From Mycolicibacterium mucogenicum DSM 44124 (lineage in GTDB: Bacteria > Actinomycetota > Actinomycetes > Mycobacteriales > Mycobacteriaceae): DNA of 64,000 nucleotides. How positions within the stretch are numbered: the first letter of the stretch is position 1; each line of letters starts with the position of its first letter. Positions 26,500-33,965 of the stretch are shown here, piece after piece. Where the stretch lies: the NCBI RefSeq assembly GCF_005670685.2, contig NZ_CP062008.1, forward strand, positions 5,952,001 through 6,016,000, given 5' to 3'. The position numbers and the translations under genes are program-made. A model generated the notes under the pieces. It saw nothing but the letters and a program-made list of their open reading frames with translations, was not told where the DNA came from and searched no databases.

Positions 26500-27685
26500 C
26501 AGCTTCGCGGGCTGTCACGTGCTGGCCGAATTCACTGGCGTCGATCGCGAACTGGCCAACGATCGCGTGCGGCTGCGCCACCTACTGCGCACCGCGGTCG
26601 AACGCGCCGGAGCCACTGTGTGCGACATGGTGGACAAGCGCTTCGAGCCGCACGGCGTGACGGTGCTGGCGTTGCTCGCGGAGTCGCACGCCTCGATCCA
26701 CAGCTACCCGGAGCGCGGCGCCATGTTCGTCGACGTCTTCACCTGCGGCGAGTCCGCCGACGCCGAGGAGGCCGTCCGGCTACTGCGGCAGGCCGTGGGC
26801 GCGGCAGATGCCCACATCCACAAGGTCTTTCGTGGAGCGGGCCGGCAGATCGTCGAGCCGATGGCACCCGGCATCACCCGCACCTGGCAGCTGACCGACG
26901 TGTTGTGCGATGTCCACACCGAGTTTCAGCATCTGGTGATCGGCCGGACGGAGCAGGGCATTTCTTTGTTCAGCGACTCGGACCGGCAGAGCACCGAATT
27001 GAGCCAGCTCGTCTATCACGAAGCTCTGATGGTGCCGGCGATGCTGCTGGCCGAGGCGGTCGATCGGGTACTGATCATCGGCTCCGGTGAGGGCGTGGCC
27101 AGCCAGATGGCCGTGGCTGCCGGCGCCACCCACGTCGATCACGTCGACATCGACCGCGACGCCGTCCGGCTCTGTGCCGAACATCTGCCCTACGGTTACA
27201 CCCCCGCTGAATTGGCAAGCGCAGAAGCCGGACTCGGCCCCGTCACGGTGCATTACACCGACGGATACGAGTTCGTCGCCAACCACACCGGCCCCCGCTA
27301 CGACGTCGTCGTCATCGACCTGCCGGACGAACGAACCGAGCCCGCCCAACACAACCGCCTCTACGGCGCCGATTTCATGAAGCTGTGCGGCGACATCGGC
27401 GCCATCGTGGTCGGCCAGGCGGGCTGCCCCACGCTCTGGCGCAACGAGACGCTGATCCGATCGTGGGAGCGCTTCGGTGAAACCTTCGCCACCGTGGTCT
27501 ATTTCGGCAGCGACGAGCACGAGTGGGCGTTCCTGTCGGGAACCACCGGGGTGCTCGAGGATCCGCTCGGCACGATGACGGCACGGCTGGAGACACTCCC
27601 GTACCGGTGTCAGACGATCGACGCCGTTGCATTGGCCGCCGCGACGACGCCGCCGATCTCGCTGCGAAGCAGCGTTACCGCTTGA
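26480..27685 (+). CDS. speD-speE: Fused S-adenosylmethionine decarboxylase - spermidine synthase
   Basis: 401-aa two-domain enzyme. Residues about 8-125 are a prokaryotic SpeD: Glu68-Ser69 is the self-cleavage site forming the pyruvoyl group, with His74 and Cys89 at the same spacing as the catalytic residues of class 1b AdoMetDC. Residues about 134-390 are a spermidine synthase: YHEALMVPAML, IIGSGEGVAS for decarboxylated AdoMet, VDHVDIDRDAV, YTDGYEFV and the catalytic Asp in VVVIDLPDE. One polypeptide would thus decarboxylate AdoMet and transfer aminopropyl to putrescine. GGAGG (26469-26473) supports ATG 26480 (ATG 26477 is also possible), inside the end of the decarboxylase gene. Confidence 0.9.
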   Translation: MQSQPGSSFAGCHVLAEFTGVDRELANDRVRLRHLLRTAVERAGATVCDMVDKRFEPHGVTVLALLAESHASIHSYPERGAMFVDVFTCGESADAEEAVRLLRQAVGAADAHIHKVFRGAGRQIVEPMAPGITRTWQLTDVLCDVHTEFQHLVIGRTEQGISLFSDSDRQSTELSQLVYHEALMVPAMLLAEAVDRVLIIGSGEGVASQMAVAAGATHVDHVDIDRDAVRLCAEHLPYGYTPAELASAEAGLGPVTVHYTDGYEFVANHTGPRYDVVVIDLPDERTEPAQHNRLYGADFMKLCGDIGAIVVGQAGCPTLWRNETLIRSWERFGETFATVVYFGSDEHEWAFLSGTTGVLEDPLGTMTARLETLPYRCQTIDAVALAAATTPPISLRSSVTA

Positions 27686-28523
27686 CCGCGGTGACCAGCA
27701 AATATTCGGCCTGATACAGCGTGTGGCCGGGCGCGGTCGACTGGTTGGCCGCAGTCAGGAACTGTTCGAAGTCGCTGTCCAACTGCGCGATTCGATCTGG
27801 TTGGTCAGCGTTGAAGTTGTAGACGGCGATGGTCGGCCCGTAGTTGGTCTTCCAGTATTCACGGAATTCGACCGGCGTCGGACAACGGGCCATCGTCACC
27901 GTCTGCCGCTGAACCGTCAGCTCGGTCACCTTGTCGCCGAACAGCTCTCGCACGTGGTTGTCGTCGCCCCAGAGCAGCGCCGGGCTGGCGCCGGGGGGCA
28001 ACGGGGTTGCGTAGGGCTTCATGGTCGCGAACAACTGACCGATGAAACCGGTTGGCGTCCAGTTGATCATGCCGATGGTGCCACCGGGACGGCACACCCG
28101 GACCAGCTCGTCGGCGGTGATCTGGTGATGTGGTGCGAACATCGCGCCGACACAGGACATCACGACGTCGAAGCTGTTGTCTTCGTAGGGCAGCGCTTCG
28201 GCATCTGCCGTCATCCATTCCAGTTCGACGCCGCGCTGGGCAGCGATGGCTCGGCCGGCATCGAACAGCTCGGGGGTCAGGTCGCTCGCCGTGACCGTCG
28301 CACCGAGCGCCGCCGCGGGAATCGCCGCATTACCCGACCCGGCCGCCACGTCGAGCACGCGATCTCCCGGCCGGATTCCGCAGGCGCGCACCAGCTCCGG
28401 GCCGAGCGACGAAATCAGGTCGGAGGCGACGGTGGCGTAGTCGCCGGAGGCCCACAGGGCGCGGTGCTTCGCCTTGAGTGCCGCGTCGGCGTCGGCCTGA
28501 TCCGACGAAGTCGTGCCGGTCAT
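27675..28523 (-). CDS. Class I SAM-dependent methyltransferase (copy 1)
   Basis: 282 aa. UbiE/Methyltransf_11-type motifs: VLDVAAGSGNAAIPAA (motif I), TASDLTPELFDAGR (II), ADAEALPYEDNSFDVVMS (III/IV) and VRVCRPGGTIGMINW. Start ATG 28523 has GGAGGAGA upstream. It converges on the SpeD-SpeE gene with an 11-bp overlap. A close paralogue lies at 47710-48546. Substrate unknown. Confidence 0.85.
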   Translation of the reverse strand: MTGTTSSDQADADAALKAKHRALWASGDYATVASDLISSLGPELVRACGIRPGDRVLDVAAGSGNAAIPAAALGATVTASDLTPELFDAGRAIAAQRGVELEWMTADAEALPYEDNSFDVVMSCVGAMFAPHHQITADELVRVCRPGGTIGMINWTPTGFIGQLFATMKPYATPLPPGASPALLWGDDNHVRELFGDKVTELTVQRQTVTMARCPTPVEFREYWKTNYGPTIAVYNFNADQPDRIAQLDSDFEQFLTAANQSTAPGHTLYQAEYLLVTAVKR

Positions 28524-28635
28524 GATTTCTCCTCCGCGGCGATGGCGACGGTCGATGAGCACCGGCCTGAGCGGAGGGTAGCGCCCGGTGCTCGACAGCG
28601 AGACGGATTCGCAACCTCAAGTAGTCTCGACCCCC

Positions 28636-29118
28636 ATGCGACTCGCTGCGACCACGTTAGCCTTGGCAGGTGCGCTCACGCTGCTCGGACCGATGCCATC
28701 CGCGTCCGCCGATGCGGCGAGCCCCTTCGATGTTTCTGATCCGGCGGTCGGCCGGCTTGATCCGGCCTTGTTGGCAGCGGTCCAGCATGCCACGACCGCG
28801 GCGGCTGCCGAGGGAATCCCCATGACGATCACCTCCGGCTGGCGCTCTCCAGAGTTCCAGCAGCAATTGCTCGACGACGCGATCCAGACCTACGGCAGTT
28901 ACAACGCCGCGCGGCAGTACGTCCAGACGCCGCAGCAGTCCAAGCATGTCAGCGGCCAGGCCGTCGACATCGGCGGCCAGAGTGCCGACAAGTGGCTGAT
29001 CGCCAATGGTGGGCGCTTCGGCTTGTGTCAGATCTACGCCAACGAACTCTGGCATTTCGAGCTGGCCACCGATGCCCACGGGGACTGCCCTCCGCTGCTA
29101 CCCAACGCCGCCAGCTGA
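28636..29118 (+). CDS. Exported M15-type D-alanyl-D-alanine carboxypeptidase-like protein
   Basis: 160 aa with signal peptide (MRLAATTLALAGALTLLGPMP, cut near ASADA). The VanY-like zinc site is complete: SKHVSGQAVDIGG gives His and Asp, and ELWHFEL gives the third His with catalytic Glu. It should trim peptidoglycan stem peptides or similar outside the membrane. ATG 28636 is chosen since it opens the signal peptide. The 3' end overlaps the converging PucR gene by 21 bp. Confidence 0.82.
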   Translation: MRLAATTLALAGALTLLGPMPSASADAASPFDVSDPAVGRLDPALLAAVQHATTAAAAEGIPMTITSGWRSPEFQQQLLDDAIQTYGSYNAARQYVQTPQQSKHVSGQAVDIGGQSADKWLIANGGRFGLCQIYANELWHFELATDAHGDCPPLLPNAAS

Positions 29119-30354
29119 TCCGCTGCTCGATTCCGGCGTCGTGGTGACTGCAGGTGTCCGCGCGCCGGTAAGGCCAAGTGCCACAGTGATTTCCAATACC
29201 GCATCTGGATCGTCGAGCCGGTCGCCGTAGAAGTCGCGCAGCTGGGTCATGCGGTAACGCACCGTCTGCGGGTGCACGAACAGCGACTCGGCGACGGCGT
29301 CGCGGCGGCCGAGGTGCAGGACCCAGGCCCGTAGCGTTTCCTCGAGCCGTTCAGCTGTGCTCGGTCGCAGCCCAGCGAGCGGCGCCAGCACGCGCCGACG
29401 CAGGTCGTCGACGGCGTCGTGGTCGGCACTGAGCACCAGGTCGACGAGGTGTTCTTCGGTGTCAACGACACCGGAGCCACCTGCCACCAGGGCCCGGGTG
29501 CGCATCGCGCGCAGGTAGGAGGATTTCACCTGCCACCACTGACGCGAAGGTCCGACGATCACGCGGCTGCCGGTCATGGCGTCGAGGACCCGCTGCCGCT
29601 GCTGACCATCGGCGTCGGGGACGAGCACCACGGCCAGCGATTCACCGGCGTCCACCTCAGACACGTCAAGACTCGTGTGGAGGGTTTCCTGGGCGAAAAG
29701 GACTGACAGCTTGCGGGTTTCAACCTCCAGCAGCAGCACGGCGCTCAGCGTCTTCGGCGGCTTCCAGTCGGCCTGCTCGGCACTGGCGAGCAGCTGGTTC
29801 ATGGGCGCGCCCGCCAACAGTTCCGCGGCGAGCCGGTCGAGGTGGCGTTGCCGGACCCGGCCGGCGGCGGCGAGTTCATCTGCGTGGCCCGACACGCTGG
29901 CCGCCGACAGTTCGTCGATGAACGCGAACACCATTTCGGCGAACCTCGCGGTGGTCGCCGCAGACAGTCCTGCTGCGACCGCGGTGGCCGAGAGCTCTCG
30001 CCACGACACTCGAGCGCCGACCCGGTAGGCCGACAGCAGGGCATCGATCGACCGGCCGGTGCGGGCCTCACCCCGACCCAGGTCGTAGGCACCGTCGAGC
30101 GCCGGAGACAGCCTCGGCCCCGGATCGGTGTCGTGGGACCGGGTGGTCAGACGCAGGAACGCGCCCAGCGCCAGCTGTACCGCGTTCTCGATGGTCTGCC
30201 CCATCGGTCCGCTGAACGCGTCGGTGTAGCTCGGCACCTCGGCCGTGACCGCCGCGACGGTCCGCTCGGCCATCTGAGGCAACACCCCTTCCAGCGCCCG
30301 AACTATCTCCTCGTCGAGGTCCAGGCCACTGAATCGGGCAGCAGGATCCGTCAT
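29098..30354 (-). CDS. PucR/CdaR-family transcriptional regulator
   Basis: 418 aa. The N-terminal and central parts are helical (GRSIDALLSAYRVGARVSWRELS, typical of the RsbR-like/GGDEF-like portion of mycobacterial PucR proteins). The C-terminal HTH_30 is RLEETLRAWVLHLGRRDAVAESLFVHPQTVRYRMTQLRDFYG. The ATG at 30354 begins MTDPAARFSG. Divergent from the reductase/desaturase pair with operator-like repeats just upstream of its own start, so it is the likely regulator of desaturase expression (inference). Confidence 0.84.
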   Translation of the reverse strand: MTDPAARFSGLDLDEEIVRALEGVLPQMAERTVAAVTAEVPSYTDAFSGPMGQTIENAVQLALGAFLRLTTRSHDTDPGPRLSPALDGAYDLGRGEARTGRSIDALLSAYRVGARVSWRELSATAVAAGLSAATTARFAEMVFAFIDELSAASVSGHADELAAAGRVRQRHLDRLAAELLAGAPMNQLLASAEQADWKPPKTLSAVLLLEVETRKLSVLFAQETLHTSLDVSEVDAGESLAVVLVPDADGQQRQRVLDAMTGSRVIVGPSRQWWQVKSSYLRAMRTRALVAGGSGVVDTEEHLVDLVLSADHDAVDDLRRRVLAPLAGLRPSTAERLEETLRAWVLHLGRRDAVAESLFVHPQTVRYRMTQLRDFYGDRLDDPDAVLEITVALGLTGARTPAVTTTPESSSGSAGGVG

Positions 30355-30357
30355 AAC

Positions 30358-30380
30358 TGTTCTTTTCGAACAAATTGTTC
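30358..30380. promoter_or_regulatory. Triple half-site operator between PucR and the reductase-desA3 genes
   Basis: Half-sites TGTTC (30358-30362), GAACA (30368-30372) and TGTTC (30376-30380) form two overlapping inverted repeats; the second is the 13-bp palindrome GAACAAATTGTTC. The array sits 4 bp upstream of the pucR start and 60 bp before the reductase start. A fatty-acid-responsive regulator or PucR itself could bind. Confidence 0.5.
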
Positions 30381-30439
30381 CGAATCTATCACCCTCCCAG
30401 CATAGGACTTTGTACCGCTTGCTCATGGAAGCTAAGAGC

Positions 30440-31531
30440 ATGACCACGACATCAGTTCGCCCGACCGCTGCAGGATTGCGCCGGCGTGTGCTCGAGCTGG
30501 CCGAGCGGATCACCACCCCACTGCTGCCCGGCGACTACCTCGACCTCGTCGCACCCCTGCGTTCCGGAGCCCCGCTGCGCGGCCGGATCACCGCTGTACA
30601 TCCCGAGACGCGCGACTGCGTCACCGTGACGATCAAGCCCGGCAGCGGATGGCAATCGCACATCCCCGGCCAGTACGCTCGCATCGGGATCGATGTCGAC
30701 GGGGTACGCCAATGGCGCACCTACTCGCTGACCTCGCACACCGATCGCCCCGATGGGCACATCGCGATCACCGTGAAAGCCGTCGCGGACGGAACGGTCA
30801 GCAACTACCTGGTGCGTCGCGCCACTGTCGGCACGCTGGTGCACCTCGACCAGGCCGCCGGCGACTTCGTCCTTCCCACCGCTGCTCCGGACAAACTGCT
30901 GTTCGTCGCCGCCGGCAGCGGCGTCACCCCGATCATGGGCATCCTGCGCAACCTCGCCGATAGCAGGGACACCGACGCGGTGGTCGTGCACTGCGCGCCG
31001 ACGCCCGACGACATGATCTTCGCCGGGGAGCTGCGCGAACTGGCTGCGCGCGGCCGGATCCGGCTGATCGAGGTCCACACCGCCACCGACGGTCGGCTCG
31101 ACGTGACGCGCCTGCAGGAACTGGTCGGCGATCTCACCGGGCGCCACACCTGGGCGTGCGGACCCGCCGGACTACTCGATGCGCTGCAACAGCATTGGAC
31201 CAAGTCCGGCATGGCCGACCGGTTGCACACCGAACGGTTCCGCGCCGAAATCCTCGCCACCGGCGACGGCGGCACCGTGACATTCAGCAAGAGCGGCACC
31301 ACCACCGAGGCCGCCGGCGATCAGACGCTGCTCGACACCGGAGAGGCCGCCGGCGTCCTGATGCCCTCGGGCTGCCGGATGGGCGTGTGCTTCGGCTGCG
31401 TCGTCCCCCTCCGCCGCGGAGCAGTGCGCGACGTGCGCACGGGCGACCTCACCACCGCCGTCGAAGGCGACGGCGTCGTAATCCAAACCTGCATCAGCGC
31501 AGCCGCCGGCGCCTGCGATATCGACATCTGA
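30440..31531 (+). CDS. Ferredoxin reductase-like electron donor for acyl-CoA desaturase (Rv3230c-like)
   Basis: 363 aa. FAD-binding domain (RTYSLTS near residue 92), NAD-binding domain (LLFVAAGSGVTPIMGILRNL, then TWACGPAGL) and a C-terminal plant-type 2Fe-2S domain with Cys spacing SGCRMGVCFGC and a distal Cys in VIQTCIS. It should pass electrons from NADPH to the downstream DesA3. The start is uncertain between TTG 30410, ATG 30425 and ATG 30440; the last gives family-like length. Confidence 0.88.
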   Translation: MTTTSVRPTAAGLRRRVLELAERITTPLLPGDYLDLVAPLRSGAPLRGRITAVHPETRDCVTVTIKPGSGWQSHIPGQYARIGIDVDGVRQWRTYSLTSHTDRPDGHIAITVKAVADGTVSNYLVRRATVGTLVHLDQAAGDFVLPTAAPDKLLFVAAGSGVTPIMGILRNLADSRDTDAVVVHCAPTPDDMIFAGELRELAARGRIRLIEVHTATDGRLDVTRLQELVGDLTGRHTWACGPAGLLDALQQHWTKSGMADRLHTERFRAEILATGDGGTVTFSKSGTTTEAAGDQTLLDTGEAAGVLMPSGCRMGVCFGCVVPLRRGAVRDVRTGDLTTAVEGDGVVIQTCISAAAGACDIDI

Positions 31532-31563
31532 TCGAAAACTGCCTTCACACAAGGAGTTACGCC

Positions 31564-32721
31564 ATGACTGCAATCCAACGCAAACTCAACAACCCCGTCG
31601 CGCACCTCTCTGAGGCCGACATCGAGAACATCGGCATCGAGCTCGACGCGATCCGCGCCAACGTCATCGCCAGCCGCGGCGAACAAGACGCCGCCTACAT
31701 CCGCAAGGTCATCGCCGGCCAGCGCAAGCTCGAGCTGACCAGCCGCGCCGTGCTGTTGTTCTCGCTGTTCCCGCCGGCATGGATCGCCGGCACCGCCGGG
31801 CTCGCCGTGTCGAAGATCATCGACAACATGGAAATCGGCCACAACGTGATGCACGGCCAGTGGGACTGGATGCGCGACCCGAAGATTCACTCCACGACGT
31901 GGGAATGGGACAGCGCGTCGCCCGCCGCGATGTGGAAGCACTCGCACAACGAGCTGCACCACACGTACACCAACGTGCTCGGCAAGGACCAGGACCTCGG
32001 CTACGGCATCATGCGCGTCGACGAAGATCAGCGGTGGAGTCCCTTCTACCTGATGCAGCCGCTGACCAACTTCATCAACGCCTGCTTCTTCCAATACGGC
32101 ATCGCCGCGTACGACCTGCAGATCGGCCGCTACCTCAAGGGCAAGACCGACAAGGAAGAATTCCGCCGTCAGGGCAAGGAAGTGCTGGCCAAGACCGGCC
32201 GCCAGGCGCTGAAAGACTATGTCCTGCACCCGCTTCTGTCGGGACCGTCGGCACTGACCACGCTCACCGCGAATCTGACGGCCAACCTCATCCGCAATTG
32301 GTGGACCCACTCGGTCATCATGTGCGGACACTTCCCCGAAGGCGTCGAGACGTTCGAGAAGGCGTCCATCGAGGGCGAGACCCGCGGCGAGTGGTACCTG
32401 CGGCAGATGCTCGGCTCGGCCAACATCTCCGGCGGTCGGTGGATGCACTTCATGACCGGCAACCTGTCGTTCCAGATCGAGCACCACCTGTTCCCCGATC
32501 TGCCCAGTAACCGCTACCAGGAGATCGCGCCGCAGGTCGCCGAACTCTTCGAGCGCTACGGGCTGACCTACACCAGCGGCTCACTGCCGCGACAGGTCGC
32601 GTCGGCGTGGCGGAAGGTGTTCCGGCTCTCCCTGCCCAACCGATACGCGACGATGCGCTTGCCGCGCCTCCGGTTGCGGCGGGCACCGGCAGCCACGCCG
32701 GAGCTGGCAGCAGCCGCGTAA
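31564..32721 (+). CDS. desA3: Stearoyl/acyl-CoA delta-9 desaturase DesA3
   Basis: 385-aa membrane di-iron desaturase. The three His boxes are present: HNVMH, HSHNELHH and QIEHHLFP. Hydrophobic segments lie at residues about 60-85 and around 270-290. In M. tuberculosis DesA3 (Rv3229c) forms oleate with the Rv3230c reductase, and the same gene order is seen here. Start ATG 31564 with AAGGAG 8 bases upstream; the longer frame inside the reductase gene is not real. Operon with the reductase (32-bp gap). Confidence 0.93.
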   Translation: MTAIQRKLNNPVAHLSEADIENIGIELDAIRANVIASRGEQDAAYIRKVIAGQRKLELTSRAVLLFSLFPPAWIAGTAGLAVSKIIDNMEIGHNVMHGQWDWMRDPKIHSTTWEWDSASPAAMWKHSHNELHHTYTNVLGKDQDLGYGIMRVDEDQRWSPFYLMQPLTNFINACFFQYGIAAYDLQIGRYLKGKTDKEEFRRQGKEVLAKTGRQALKDYVLHPLLSGPSALTTLTANLTANLIRNWWTHSVIMCGHFPEGVETFEKASIEGETRGEWYLRQMLGSANISGGRWMHFMTGNLSFQIEHHLFPDLPSNRYQEIAPQVAELFERYGLTYTSGSLPRQVASAWRKVFRLSLPNRYATMRLPRLRLRRAPAATPELAAAA

Positions 32722-33188
32722 TTCTGTTGTTACCGTGAGCTATTCACGTCATCAGTGAGTGCCTGGGCTTCCTCGCAGGACATCGCGCCGTTGGCGGTGC
32801 TGCCTACGGTTACCGACACCTATGCCGCGGATTGCAGTCACTATGTGACCGCAATCCGCGGCGTAAGCGCCTTCAGGAAGCAGCGTCGCCACCGCACCTT
32901 GAGCTGCAGGCCATGTGCCCTTGGACGGCCCGCCGCAGATCAACGGATGTGCCCGCCCAGCGACGCCGTGATCAGGGCTGGTGGCGTGTAGGAAGCGAAC
33001 AAGTTGGCCCGTTCTTGGAGGGTCAAATTCCGTCGGGCCCACAGGCGTCGAAATCCCTGTCGCGCCAATGTAATCCACGAAGGTAGCAGCGAAGTCGTCA
33101 TTTCGTGGTGGTGACGTGCAACCATGACCATTGAGAATCTCCTTGATGTGAGGTGGAACGGCCGTCTGTCAGATTCAGTCGAAACCGT
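32722..33188. other. 467-bp intergenic region containing a long hairpin
   Basis: Apart from the hairpin at 32821-32865 I see no convincing gene. Short open frames exist on both strands but lack family signatures or ribosome-binding sites. Two of them read nearly the same peptide across the hairpin (YAADCxHxVTAIRG) simply because the stem is self-complementary. Confidence 0.6.
32821..32865. repeat. 45-bp near-perfect hairpin
   Basis: The arms contain GCCGCGGATTGC (32824-32835) and GCAATCCGCGGC (32851-32862), then one A-C mismatch, GTCAC/GTGAC and a TAT loop. Flanking TA bases extend the stem with one wobble pair. It is 100 bp after desA3 with no T-tract. It could be a terminator, a repetitive-element hairpin or a protein-binding site. 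Confidence 0.65.
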
Positions 33189-33776
33189 TCAGGGACAGTG
33201 GTGTTCGTTGGCGGTTTGGGCTGCTCCGAGCCGGTCGTAGACCTGCCACCAGATCGCTTCGTGAGCGCTTGCCGACAAGCGGCCCTGATCACGCAACATG
33301 TCTACGGCCCGGAGCTTGCCTACCAGTACTTTCAGCTCGACGTACTCGGCTTCGAATTGCTCATCGGGTCGGCCGGCGAACCGGGTGATGCAGAGTGTCC
33401 GAATCTGAGCGTGCGATCGTGCGACCCGGGCGAAGAGCGCGACCCCAACTCCCAGCCACACGACGGTCGGAATGGCGAACTGCAGCCAGGATGTCGCAGC
33501 ACCAAGCAGCAGAAGGGAAAACAGCCACAGGACGGTGCCCCACGTCGGCCACGCCCGCCACGCGCGCAGCCAACGGCGCTCGACATTGTCGATGCCAGGT
33601 GGGTACACGACCAGCCAATAGCGTGTGACGCCGTAGCGGGTGGGTGAGACGCTCAACGACCCCCACACGTGGTCGCCGTCCAGCAGGCGAGTCCACCACC
33701 GCCTGGAGGCAGGCGCCCAACTGGGCAGCGGCTGGGGCCAGCGATCACCGCCGACCCAGTAGTGCGGGTTCTCCAT
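33189..33776 (-). CDS. Uncharacterised membrane protein, DUF6611-like
   Basis: 195 aa. N-terminal Trp-rich segment (NPHYWVGGDRWPQPLPSW), GDHVWGSLSVSPTRYGVTRYWLVVYPPG, two hydrophobic helices at about residues 75-112, and a charged C-terminal part. I tentatively match it to the mycobacterial DUF6611 family from memory. Function unknown. It is divergent from kdpA. Confidence 0.6.
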   Translation of the reverse strand: MENPHYWVGGDRWPQPLPSWAPASRRWWTRLLDGDHVWGSLSVSPTRYGVTRYWLVVYPPGIDNVERRWLRAWRAWPTWGTVLWLFSLLLLGAATSWLQFAIPTVVWLGVGVALFARVARSHAQIRTLCITRFAGRPDEQFEAEYVELKVLVGKLRAVDMLRDQGRLSASAHEAIWWQVYDRLGAAQTANEHHCP

Positions 33777-33862
33777 GTATGTCGGTCTACTCGCTCGCCG
33801 GCGGGACGGACGGGATGTGTACGGAATCCTTACGCAGCTGGAGGCGATCTTTACAGCGGGTG

Positions 33863-33891
33863 TTCAGATCGCGTCAAGACCAGGTCATATT
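33863..33891 (+). promoter_or_regulatory. kdpA: Possible sigma-A-type promoter of kdpA
   Basis: TTCAGA (33863-33868) and CATATT (33886-33891) are spaced 17 bp in the 189-bp gap before kdpA. The match is modest; the -10 resembles TANNNT only loosely. No riboswitch or kdpF frame was found here. Confidence 0.3.
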
Positions 33892-33965
33892 CCTCGGATG
33901 CGGGTCTAACGTCGGCCCCCGCGGCGCGTGGCATGCCGCAGGCTGACGCAGGAGGGGCAGTGACT

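Noticed and set aside
27675..28523. Methyltransferase as a spermidine or putrescine N-methyltransferase
   Set aside because: It is convergent with the polyamine genes, not cotranscribed, and has no signature of polyamine methyltransferases; a paralogue sits in an unrelated context.
31156..31563. Upstream extension of the desaturase frame
   Set aside because: It overlaps the reductase in another frame and is Arg-rich. ATG 31564 has AAGGAG and the family N-terminus.
33777..33965. Possible c-di-AMP riboswitch or kdpF in the kdpA leader
   Set aside because: I could not find the conserved core of the riboswitch nor a short hydrophobic kdpF frame.
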